Shown here piece by piece: positions 11,826-24,200 of a stretch of 64,000 nt of DNA (position 1 is its first letter; each line of letters starts with the position of its first letter). This DNA is from Pelecanus crispus (taxonomy: Eukaryota > Chordata > Aves > Pelecaniformes > Pelecanidae), in NCBI RefSeq assembly GCF_030463565.1, contig NC_134652.1:15043397-15107396 (forward strand), written 5' to 3'. The notes beneath the pieces are model-generated. The model was not told where the DNA came from and ran no database searches. It saw only the letters and a list, made by a program, of their open reading frames with translations. A program made the position numbers and the translations under genes.

Positions 11826-14800
11826 ATATATGGCACTTAAAGCAGCAAAGGGGCTGAGGATGTGGCTATGCCATGTGTCCCTTCCAGAGCAAGGTTTGAT
11901 CCACTGGCCCTGCTGATTTCACATACATGTTAATATATATATTGAAGGATCTGCAAAATAAATCAGCTGTTGCTTGGTTTACTGTAATTAAGTACCTGGC
12001 ATCAGAACTTCAACAGATGTGGAAGAAAAAGCCACACCTATCCATGAAATGTACAGATCTGCATGCTGGAGGGAGAAAAGATAATTTGGGAGATATTCAC
12101 CACACCTAATTGTTGGGCTAATCTCTTAATTTATGTATTTTTAATTGCCTGAATGACAGTTGGCCAATGGCATTATTGATGTGGCATGCATCTCCCTAAC
12201 ACGAAATGCCCTGCAGCCGCTACATCAGGGCGGTTTGCCCCCATTGCTGTCAGCTCTGAAACTGATGCAGAGCTGGATGTAAGACTCAGATTGGACAGAA
12301 GCAAATTCAGCATTATGAATTAAAATAGGACAGGATTACAAGAGTCTGCTCTCAGTCATAGGTGAACAACTTCTTGCCTGTGGGTTTCTGTGTCTAACAG
12401 GACAACAGATTTCACAGCAGCAGCCAGCACAGTCTGCGAAGATACTTCTAGAAGTATTAGCTTAAAGTGAAGACGGGGAACAGATCTGTAGATGTGAAGT
12501 CTCATCAACATTGACAAAATGCTTAGTCTCAGACAGCAGTCAACGAAAAGCCATCATGACAAGTGATCACCCAATTTGGTGTTCCTTCCCTGAGAAAGCT
12601 AAATCCTAGGTCACCTCTTTTGTAAGAAATGTAGATACTTGTTTTCTATGAGTGGGGTAGGAAAGAAGTGTCCATCTTTCATGACACACTGGCTCTACAG
12701 TGTGCAGACTGGGAAAACATGTTTTGTACAGCCAGCTCGATGATTCAGATTAATTCTGTTTATTTTCTGACCTTTACCTTAGCAGTTCTCCCATTCATCA
12801 GCACAGAATCTGCATGAGAGCAGAAGCTACTGCCTGACCTTCATGGCAGATCCACAGTAGCACTTACATGACACTTTGATGCCTCATATATACACAGACA
12901 TCCATCCTGGAGGCTGCTGGAAAAAACATTCTCCTGGATTGATGCTTGTGCAGCCCAGCAGGTTCCTCTTCCTGATGGCATTCAAGCTACTAGACTTGCT
13001 TTTCTAAGCTTTTCAGAGCTCCAGCTCCATCCTGCAGGACAACAGGGTTGAATCCTGTCTTTAGTTAACCCTGACTGCCAGCATCCATCAGCCTGTCATT
13101 GTGCCCCCTTCTCCTTTTCTGTAGAAATCAGCCCACGCTCATGTACACACTCCATCAGCCCACTCATATACCCTGAACCTCTGGCCCATTTCCAACCCTG
13201 CACCCCACACTATGCAATTCATGCTCTTTCTTGTCCCACAAGCTCTGGCAAAGCCTGTCCAGCCCTGCTTGGCTCTCATCCCCATCAGTTGTTCAAAGTC
13301 AACATTTTATTTCACATTTGCCGGAAAGGGAAAACATTCAGAAGAGGGACAAAGGCACAGAGAGACTGCATGGACTTTTCTTAGGGTTTCTTATTCCTCC
13401 AGTCCTCCTACATTCCTCCCCCTCATGCTCTGCAGCTGTTAGATTGAGATCTCTCACCCTGTATCAACCACTTAGTAAATTTTCCATCAAGCAGCTTCAT
13501 GGAGGGCAGCTCTTCCATGCTGCCCTTCCTGTTTAGAAGACACTTTCCAGAAAAGCAAGCAAAGCCATTTCATTTATACACCTTAAAAATTAACAAACTC
13601 CTCTGCTGCAGTGCCCTGCAAGCATCAGTGTGGCTGTGCAGAGACCACCACTGACCACAATATCCAACATCCCAACAGCATCTCGCTCTGGTGCAACAGG
13701 GTGCACAAAATTCCACCCCATGATTCCTGCCACCGCAGGAGCAATTTGGGGCTCATCCACAGCAGCATTTTCAGGAAGATGTGCACCCCGACTTGAAAGC
13801 ACTGTGCAGTAGCAGAGACCTCATACTCAAGAGAACTTAATGCAACAACAATTGACCTCACAGTCAAAAATGTGTGCATACTGTCCTGCTCTAAGTTTGC
13901 TAACTCAAAAATCCAAGCCTTGCATCATGTAGTGGCTTCACCTGGCAGCTGAAGGAGTCTTGTCCTCTCACAGGTTTTCCAGAACCAGATCCAGCTGTAG
14001 ACATGCCTTTATATTATCACCTTTTGACTTTCCATTTCTTTCAATTGGTTGCTACATTCTCTCTGAAGCTGCTTGTGTGAAATACATACAAATCCAATAA
14101 CTGCACTATGTGAAAGAGCAAGAAAAAGAGCAAAAGAAAGACAATCGGTTCCTTTGGATAACCAATTCCTTTGGGAAGTTCCTTTATAATGAACAGTCAG
14201 TCTGTTTATGCAACAGAGGGCATAGTAAGGGTCTGCCCCCTGTACTGGCAAGCAGAAGCTGAAGAGCTTTTGCATTTTTAGCAGCCATTTTGGAAAGTAA
14301 TACTTATGTATTCATTATGAACTATGCTCAAAGTCAATAATATGAAGACAATTATTAACAGGGGATAGTAAATAGGGTGGTTAGAAAATATGAATTTCTC
14401 CCACACATACTGGTCACCTTAGTTGAGTTCTTGCATGCAAATATCAATTATACTCTTGCAATACTTTGGCGAGGAGGGTTTAAGTCCCTTTTAATTCAAG
14501 CCTGCTGTGCTCCCCACGCTGGAGAACTCAGTGGGGCCTGCTGAGCCCCAAGTGTATGTTAGAGCAACCCCAAGGCTGCTTCCAAGCTTCAAGAGGCACA
14601 TTTGTGCCACATCCCAGAGGCCCAGAGCTCACCACTAAGCTGGGGCTTACATGAAAGGACAGTACTGAGCAGAGGACATTTCCAGGGGAATCAGCTCCTC
14701 CCTATCTAAAGGGTCCTTTGATCTACAAGAGAAATCTAACAGGAATTTAGCACAGCTAATAGTCAAGCCTTTGATCTTCCCTTTGGAGTTTCACTGTCTG

Positions 14801-17800
14801 TCAGCCAGCCTGAACCCCTACTTCCAGCAATATAAGCCAGAGATTCCTCCCTAGCACATTACAGTGAATTTACCAGCTCCACAGATTTACTAGTGTTGCA
14901 GGGTTTTTTGCTCCCATTCACTTTACTTTTGGGTAATTTCTCCCTTGCAACATTTTCTTCGACAATGGACCTTCTCTTCAGTCTCACTATCGCATCTCTG
15001 TCGAGATGATGGATATTTCTACTGAGGTGCAGAACACAGAGTCTGAGGGATATCTGCCTTCTGAAGAAGATCCTACATTCTTTGCAGATCTAAATGGGTT
15101 CTGTTAAAACAGGGACAAATCAAGACTTTGATGACAGATGCCAGTGGCAACTTCATATCCTATTTCTGCATCCAAATATTTGCTTTTAATTAAATTTACT
15201 GCCCAAATTAATAGTGGAGGTGCCCATATTTCTAACTGGGTCATTTGCAGCCAACTTTACATCATGCTGAGAAGTCAGCATCCTCAAGGAATATTGGGGA
15301 AAAACCAAACTTTTACTAAATGTGGTCAGTTAGAGAAAGGGGAAGTGTGTTAAGGGCTGTTAGTCTGTACCTCTAAATGTGTTTGACATCCTCAATACCT
15401 AAAATGGTGGGTTAGATTATCAAAGGAAAGGCACCCAACAGCTTTGGTATACTAGTCAGTAGTCAACTGCCAAGGTATTAAGGATGTCTTGACCGTACAT
15501 GTTGTTTTACTTACAGGTGGAGTTATTGTAAGGTAGTGTTTCCCAACCATATTGCACATGAGGACTAGTGATGTTTTAACACCTTTTTGGTCCAGCTCCT
15601 TTTCCCCCTCAACACATTCCTCACTTGATGGGCTGCTGACAGCCCCTGGCCCCACTGCTAGCATGGTGATGGACCGACCTAATCCTTTTTCTGCTCAGAC
15701 CCCTCAACCTTTCCCCCTCTGGTTCCAGGACAGCAGTGCAGCTTCACACTCTCCAAGGTTTACAAACTCCAAATAAACTTAAAGCAATAAGACAAGTCTG
15801 GGTTTTTATTTCCCAGTCTTCCACAGTCTGCAGAGTCCCCAGACAGCAAACAGCCCCCCAACACCACCATGCAGAATGACAAAAGCTGTACCAAACAGCC
15901 AGCCAGCAAAGATATTCCTCCCACATGAGACTCAACCTTATTCTGGTCATAGAAACAGGATGCATCCAGAACTCGTCCTCCTGACAAGTTGGCCAACCCC
16001 TGTGTAGTTCCTGAAGCTGAACACCACCTTCAGAGGTCCCCAGACAGGCTGACCAGGCTGCTTATTAACTCCCTTCAGGCCCCCATGAGGAATCCCAAGC
16101 AGATTGCACTGAAGTTATCTGAATCTCAAAAAGATGACCTGGAAACAACAGCAATAACCTTCTCTTCCCAGTCTACAGAACCCTGCTGGTGGCACTGGAT
16201 GTGCAGCCTGCAGGTAGCATCTGGAGTCACCGTTTCTCTTCCTTGCTCTGTGACTCAAATGGTGGGAGCCAGCCAGAAACTCGGAAATGTCAAGTTTAGT
16301 ATCATAAAGCCCCATTGATTCTCAAAGGCAATTTGTAGTGCATTCACAATGGGAAGCACTTCTCACCAGGAGAATATCAGGGACTGCTGAATTCAGCAAA
16401 ACAGGTGGAACTATTTCTTTTTCCAAGGGTACAGTCCTGTCCCAGCAGTGAGGACTAACCCCACAGGCAAATTTTGGCTTGACAGCCAGGAACAGCTAGC
16501 ATGCATTTTAAAGCTGTAATCTTGAAATGCACAACTAAACCAGGGAGGAACAGAGGAGAGCACAAGTCCCCGACAGGGCTTATTTGAATAATCTTGCTGA
16601 CAGATCTGTTCTTTTCTCAAAATTTCCAGTCTGTACAACAGATCACAATATGAAATCAGATACTGTCACCGGGTTCTGATAAATGTGAATATAAGGACTA
16701 AACACTCCCTTCCCATCTGAATAAATACTCCAATTCGAACTGCACCACTCGTATTGTTCATGCTGTCACTAAAATCCTGCAGGCAGCGTTAGAGCCTAGT
16801 AACTGAGCATCACCCATCATTACTCACTTCACAAACAGATAGAGATTTTTCAGCTCTCATTTACTGACGAGCATATTCCTGACATTATTATCTCTTCTAA
16901 AAGCCTCTGCATCAGTTATGCCTACTGGATTCAAAAGGAAATTTTGCTTCTCTGCCTGTGAATTAATGACAAGATTTTCAGTGTCTCTGAGACATTTAGA
17001 AAACAAATTCCCCTTTAATTTTAAAATTTCAAGTAAAGGAGAAGCTACTACACTATTAGGCTAATTTTTGCAATGTTTAAGTGACTGTCTGTTAAAAACT
17101 TGCAACTCCTTTCCAGTTTGAATTTGCTGAGTTGCAAATTCCATGCCAGTGGAGCTCGTTAGATGTTTTTCTGTTTTATCCAGCTAGCAAAGTAGACACG
17201 TATGAATTGTGGTACCACCATTCAACATTCTTTTCCACAAATTGAACAGGTCAAGGCCTTAGTTACAGCCTTACTAGTATTTAAGGCCAATTGCTAAGGC
17301 AGGGTTTTTGCTTTTATATAATTCTTACAGTTCTTGTTTTCACCCTCTCCATCTTTGCAGTAGTCGAAACCCTTTAGGGTGGAATCTAGCCTCATTTTGG
17401 GCAGGAACTCAACAGCAAGAGGCTTCTTGTCCACTTCCAGACCGCGCTTCTAGCTAAAAGAGGACACAGGGAATAAAACAATGATTAAGCCAGATACAGA
17501 GATTGAGAATTTGATAATCTGAAATAACCCAAAATACAATCCCTGCCTTGCACTTAGATGGCTTAATTGTTCTGCTCTGCTGCCCAGGTCAGAAAGCTGT
17601 GGCTGGAAGCCAGCAAACATCCGAGTGAAGTCAGCTCTGGGCGCTGCTTGTAACCAGCAGCAGAGAAACTGGTTTGTGGTTGTTTTGTGGCCACTGTTTG
17701 CTGGCTTGGTTCCCCCAAAATCACCTTCAATCACACCAAGATGATTTACTACTAACGAGCAAGGGTGGTTCTTGGCAACAAATGCAGGGAGGGCAGAGGA

Positions 17801-20033
17801 AAAGAAGAGGGGTGGGAAAGTGGAGGTGAATACCAGAAACGGTGCAGAGGCATCAAACAGGCTGAGCTGAAGGTGCTGCTTCATGGGGAAATTAGCTGCA
17901 AGAAACCTGCTCAGCCATTAACTGCTGGGGGTTCCTGGCTGTGACCAAGCAGGGGACGGATCAGTTCTCCTGACCCTCCTTGCTCACCTATGCTGTCACT
18001 CCATCATTGCTTCTGATGTGGACGTCAAATATTTTCTGTAGTGCCCCTCAGAGTCACTACATCGTGGTACTTTGCAGAAATGGACTGCTATGAACTAAAG
18101 AAAAGGGAAAATTTAATGAAGTTTAAAGACAAGAAATGGGTCAAAGGGACGTGTTCCCATTGTAGAGAAGGGAGGGGAAGAGGTGGGGGGGACACAAGGT
18201 GGTCTGCCTATGAAAGGTCTTGATGAAGGGACAGGGATTACTTTACAACAGCACATTTAATGCTGTGTGTGGTACCAAAGTCAAGACACTGAGTTCCCCA
18301 GGAAGTTTAACACAGAACAGTTCAGGGGCATTCAGAGCTCTTGAAAAAGGCCCATACCCAAAGCACTGTTACTGCAGATAAAACCTGAAGGAGCAGAGAG
18401 GTGGCTATTGCAACGCCACAGGATCCTATCATCCCACACAATGTGATTCTAGCTATTTGTTTCAGAAAGGCAGGAGTTGTTAGACAGAGATGGGATGTTA
18501 CCAAAGGCAGAGTGAGAAGATGATTATCCTCTGCAGGACACAAGGCACAGCAGGTAATTACTGCCTGTGGGAGCACAAGGATTTCGCTTGGGACAGAGAA
18601 TATGGAAAATTGCAATGTGCCTTAAAAGACCATTTGTGCTGAGTCCATGATTCTTAGTATTCAGTAAAGGTATAAATTGCAGTCCATAATCTTGTCTTCC
18701 AAAGGTATTTTGTGCTCTGCACTGAGGACCAGGACTGAGAGGGCAGAGTTTGTTTTGTGAAGAACCATCTGTCTCTGATGATGGCATGTTTTTGTCCTTA
18801 ACAGTCTACAAGAGCTTGTTGAGGGGCTGGGATGGCTGGTTGATTTTACCATACAGTTTCTATAACATTACCTACTGCTTTGGATGAAGCTTATTGCTTT
18901 CTTGGGATTGCCTCTTCTAAAAACATGCATGAATTATTCCTTGTGATTATGTACCTGGGGACAGTGAGCAGGAACATGCTGGAGACCAGCAATGCAGCAG
19001 TAAACCCACAGCAACCTGTGGCCACCTCTTCCTCCCATCTTCCCTCTGCTAAGGTGTTAGAGCTTAAGCTCTGAAGCTTTTAAGCTCAGAGACAAGCTCC
19101 GAAGTCAGAACATGGGAGAGAGAAGAAATACGAGTTAGGCAGAGAAAGGAAAACTGTACCTTCAAGTCTTAACATCTTGAGATTCCTAGGATTTGTTGGT
19201 TTCCCATTTATCATGGCCAAGCATAGACAAAATCTGCCACAGGGATCATTCACAAGTCACTTGTCACAGAGAATATCTGCTGCTGGTGAAAGGAAGAGAC
19301 CCCGCTGAGAAGTTTAAGGCAGGCTGGTATTTTCTTGGGAGAAAGACAGAATTGCCACAATTAGACAATCATATTTGTGTTCACAGCATTCTGGAGACAC
19401 CCAGCACTATATAAATATCATAAATATACACAGAGAAGAAGATTAACGATGTGAGAAGGTGGGTTATATACACAGATAAAGTCAAGAGCTAGATTACAAG
19501 ACAACCTTGTGAAACAGGGCTCTAATTTTGCTGGAAGATGAATTGCAGCTACCGTGAAACACTAGTTTTAAATGCTTCAGGGATGTGTGTTTTAGCCCGG
19601 TTGACACTAGAATCAGTAGGTGAATGAAACAATATTTTTATATTAGAACATGGATGTTACTTAGGATCAGAAGTCACTTATTACTCTGCAGAGGAACTGA
19701 TGACCACACAGCAGTGTGTGTATACACACACGCTGGGTAACAAGCTCTCACAACTTTCATAATATTTAAGCTATTACCTGATCCCCAGATACTTGGAAAA
19801 GCTCCTTCTTTGCAGCAGATGAGGAGAAGAGCTAGGAGAAAAAATGTTGATATGTGCCTGGATGATTAAAATGTCTTCTTCACAGTTTCTAAACAATCTT
19901 GTCATCGCTACTCCTGAGCAAACTGCCTAAAAAGATAGCTGTTCTCCAGCTGAGCTACTCTGAACCAGAGGAGTCTGTAAGACAAGACAGATTTGTATCT
20001 GGAAGAAAAGACTTTTAGAAAAGCAGCAGCAGC

Positions 20034-21222
20034 TAGGGGTAGAGAGATGTCAGAGCCGCTCAGCCCTTCCCGCGCGGGCTCCATCCTGGGTGACAGCGGC
20101 TGCGGCGGCTGCAGCTGCCACCCGCGCGGGGCCGTCTCTGCCGGGGTGAGGAGCGGCTGAGGCTTCAGCCCTGTGACTGTGCCGCTGGGGGCCAGGGTGG
20201 TTGGCAAAGGGGACTGTCAAAGGATGTGACTAAAGGCTTCTGATGAGAAAGAGACGCTTTTTTTTTTTTTCTCTCTGCAGAGAAATGCCACAATGAGCTG
20301 AGTTTTCTGTCTGTGACTCACTCTGAGGCAAGTCTGGAGTTAGCACTGATGCCTGAAGGAAACCTGAGACAAACCCAAACACAATCCCCAACCGGATTAA
20401 ATACCGCTGTATGTGGTGGTTTACACCTTTGCAAAGTAGCCATCACAACTTGCTGCATGCACATCCTCTTCTCACAGAGATAGGGGTTTTTCACCATCAC
20501 TGTATATGAGAGTAAATAACTACACAAGGCACTGGAAGAGTAGATCTCCCACCTCACAGCATCAAGGAATGTGGAGACAATGAGTTTTAACCTCTGTGGA
20601 GAGAGACTGAGTTTTCTTGTAACAAAAAAAGGTCTGTAGTGTTTGTTTTGGTTATGATGTCTTGATGCATACCCCGCCTTCCTTGGGAAACTCTGCTTCA
20701 TGGTTTACAGCACAGAGGAGCAGACCCCTACCACCACCCAGCCCTGCCTGTGGGATTGCTTCACTCTCAGCTACCGGTCCAACCTCTGCAGTTTATTTGC
20801 AGTGCATAAGAAAGTTAACATTGCTCTAGCACGCTTTTAGCCCAGAAAATGCTTGATGTCTCTTAAAACTTAATACAGATTTGTAGTTGAGATACACACA
20901 TGATACACCCAAGCATCCTGAATGACAACCATGCTTATGCTTCAACTTCCAGCATTAGCTCGACACTGCAGAAGTTCTGACAACTGAATCGCTGAGCAAC
21001 GCCACAGCAGAGCCGGCACTGCTGATCTGGCCGGCACCGCTTCCAGGGATGCTCAGCACCCCTGAAAAATCTCCCTCTTGCCTCTGAGTATGATCGGACA
21101 GACCGATGGACAGACAGCCCTTCCAGCGTGCGGCAGCGCAGGGAGAAGCGGCTGCGAGCAGGCAGGACCACAGGAGCCGCAGCTCCGCTCTGTGGTGATG
21201 GGTCTGTCTGCAAGTTAAGCAC
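20034..21222. promoter_or_regulatory. Two small CpG-enriched patches, function unknown
   Basis: At 20060-20160 and 20990-21190 the sequence turns GC-rich with several CpGs (for example CCCGCGCGGGCTCC near 20070), in contrast to the AT-rich flanks. Such patches can mark alternative promoters or enhancers. No coding exon with recognisable homology is present. A distal alternative first exon of NEURL1 or a non-coding RNA promoter are possibilities, but nothing in the sequence decides between them. Confidence 0.3.
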
Positions 21223-24200
21223 AAGGACGCAAGCTTGCTCTTTTTAAATGTACTATTTAAGACTGGTGCATCACTTCGTGTTGCACCAAGAAAAAGTGTT
21301 TCCACACCCTTTAGAGGCTTTGCTCTGCTCCGCTCCCTTCCCTCCCCCCAGCTCTAGTCCCTCTGTGTGCAAACAGCCCTAGCTCCCCATTTTTAAAGCC
21401 CCTACTCTACTACATCAGAGTGTACAGCAGTGACACTGGGATGCTTCTTCACTCTATGCCTGACTCAAAAACACAGTCAGTTTTGCCTAAGCCTCGAGTT
21501 AAAAAAAAAAAAAAAGTCTTTGGGAAAAAACCAGTAAAATTTCCTAATACATTTCTCATTCTACTTTAGAAACTTCTTCCATTCCTGAGATATAGATTAG
21601 ACAAATATAGGATCACTCCTTACAAAAGATCTGTGACAGTAATAAGTTTGTCTCTAGGAAACTCGTACATCACTGTTTGTGCATCCCAGAAGTACTCAAT
21701 TCAACCATGGTCACAGTGCAGGTAGATTCATGTTATAACAGCATATGTGTAGCCACAGGAGTGTTTTAAGAAATCTGTGCTATGGATTACGTCTTGAAAA
21801 TTCAGGAGTCCTTATCTAGTACCCCAAATGGTTACTGCCTGAATCGCTGGTAAGAGTCAACAGAAAGTTGATTTCATATATGATGTTCCTGACTGTCAAC
21901 ATGGAACAACTTGTAATGAGATATGGAAACATAACCAGGAGGTTATTTTATAAAGCCATATTCCTTATGGTTATATCAAACAAGACTTTTACAGTTGTTT
22001 CAACATAACAGCCAAGAGAAGAGTGACAGTAAACCAACCCGTGCATGGGATGCACTGGCAGCCAACATCTGCAAGTTGAGTGCTCATGTACCTGCTAACC
22101 AAAGGCAACTCTGGATGGTGGCAAAAAAATAGGTGGCAGAACCAGCTTTTCGCTATGACTTACCTGGGGGTCTTTGGTGAATTAACACCACAGTACAGAC
22201 AGAAATTTTGGCTTAAAAGCCATGAATCCAGCTATCAAAGGACTTGGTCTACTTCCTGGAGTAGTCACACCAGACAAGGATTGTCAGCGCCGAAGCCCAA
22301 TGGCTGCAGAGGTCCAGGGTCACGGCACTGAGATGTGCTTCATCACCCAACCTCCATTTCCTTTTAAACTCCTAAATAGTTTCTATGACATCTCTGCAAA
22401 CTGAAGACAAACTGATCTCTCAAGATCTTGTTATCAGTGGTTTTCAGCTTGTAAACTGTGGACTCCCCAGGACCAGAGCTTCATTTTAAGAGAAAAATAA
22501 CAAGAAAAGCTAGTTAAATGTCAGCAGCCTTAAATCTGCTATCTGGGGCCTGCACCTCTGTTAGAAGATATGCAAGCATTAGCAAATCAAAAAAAGTCTG
22601 AAAATCACTGAGCCGGAATATTAAGAGATCAGCCTGATTCCCTAATTCTCCACCTTATTCCCTAATTCACTCTCAAGAAGAGAAGAGACTCCATCTCAAA
22701 TGATCTTGCTGCAGCATCAGCTCCAAGCCAAGCAGATAAACGGTCTTGCAAAAAGCTCTCTCAGTCAGCAATGGTGTGAATTAGGTCAAGGTTGGGATAA
22801 CGCAGAGATCAGGAAACAGGGCTTCCACGTAAGCCAAAAAGCTAAGTGCTAATGGCCACGAGAGCAATATATAATGAGCTCTTAAGAAGAACAACACATA
22901 ACTAAGACATATATTTGCTCACTGGCAGTCAGCTGCATGTTGGTGCTTTAATGAAGTTACAAGGCAGAACACAGGAGTGTCTAATCTCCAGAGAACATTT
23001 ATTAGTGAAGACAAACTACATTTCACAATGCTGCCATTATTTTTGCTAGTATCTCATTAATCATTTAATGGTCATTAGTCATTATTTGCTTAGCCTGGGC
23101 AGAGTACTCAGCTGTGCAAAAATACTCAGATTCAGGTGGTCCCTGCTCCACGGAGCCAAAAGTGCCTTAATTTGTCTCTGCTGCCAGTGACCATCAGGAG
23201 TTTGTGTAGTGGTTGGAGGGAGGAAATACTGTCTATGTCCTTCTTCATGGGCAGTTGAAATGGAAGGTGACTTCTGCTGTGATAAATTGAAGATGCTGAA
23301 AGATTTCCAGGCAGTGAGGGGTAAAACCCTCTGCCAGCTTTGCAGAGAAAAAAGACAATGATGCTGCTCTGCTGTCCTTGGATACCAGTGGGAGGCCGGT
23401 CCCCAAACTGTCTGAAAAAGGTAATAGAAAATAAAGCTCAGTTGTGACCTGCTGGTCAAGTATAGACAGGCTCTCAGGGGTGTCTACCTGTGTGCCCAGG
23501 GGTTAGCAACAGGCCTGCCTGAACCACAGAGGAGCAAGATATTGGTCTGCAGGCACTGTTGCTGGTAAAGGTGATTTATGGTGTTGATGGCTTTCACTTA
23601 AACACAAAATGGCCTATTTCCTCTAAGCCTTGAAAAAGCATTAACCCTTGTCCTCTGAATAAACACAGCCAGGTGGAAGGGGGTTTCCAGTTCACCAGCT
23701 GAGAGGTGCCGAAAACAGAGACTGGACCACAGTCCTCCCGTGGTGACCTGGGAGGACGTAGCTGCTCTCATGCCACAGGGATGCAGCATTTCACCAGTGA
23801 CTTACTCATCCTCCCAGCACCCACTGTGGGGGTCCATGTGGATCCACACTTACCGCTGTAAAGGGAAACTGAGGAGAGGAACGCACATCGTTCGGTACCT
23901 GCTCCTTGTGGCCATACAGTGCTCATTTTAACCAAACACCGCGTGGAGGTGGCATCCCCATGTGGCAATTAATGAGCCAAGAAATTAGGAAGGAAGAGAC
24001 ATTCAGAGCTAAATTAATTTCATAGCCGTCTCCTGCAGTCAGGGAACGTGCTGGGCCAGTTCTGCATCCCGGTTTGTCCCAGTCTCTACAGCCGGCAGAG
24101 GCACAAAAAGGAGCGGGACGACAACTCAGCCTCCTGCGGTGCTGGTGGGGGCACCCCGACTGCAGCACCCACTCAGAGCGGGACAGTCAGAGTTGCTGTG

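Noticed and set aside
15530-16010. Possible old hAT-type DNA transposon (GTGTTTCCCAACC at the left, CCAACCCCTG at the right)
   Set aside because: The two ends do not form matching inverted repeats and there is no convincing 8-bp target duplication.
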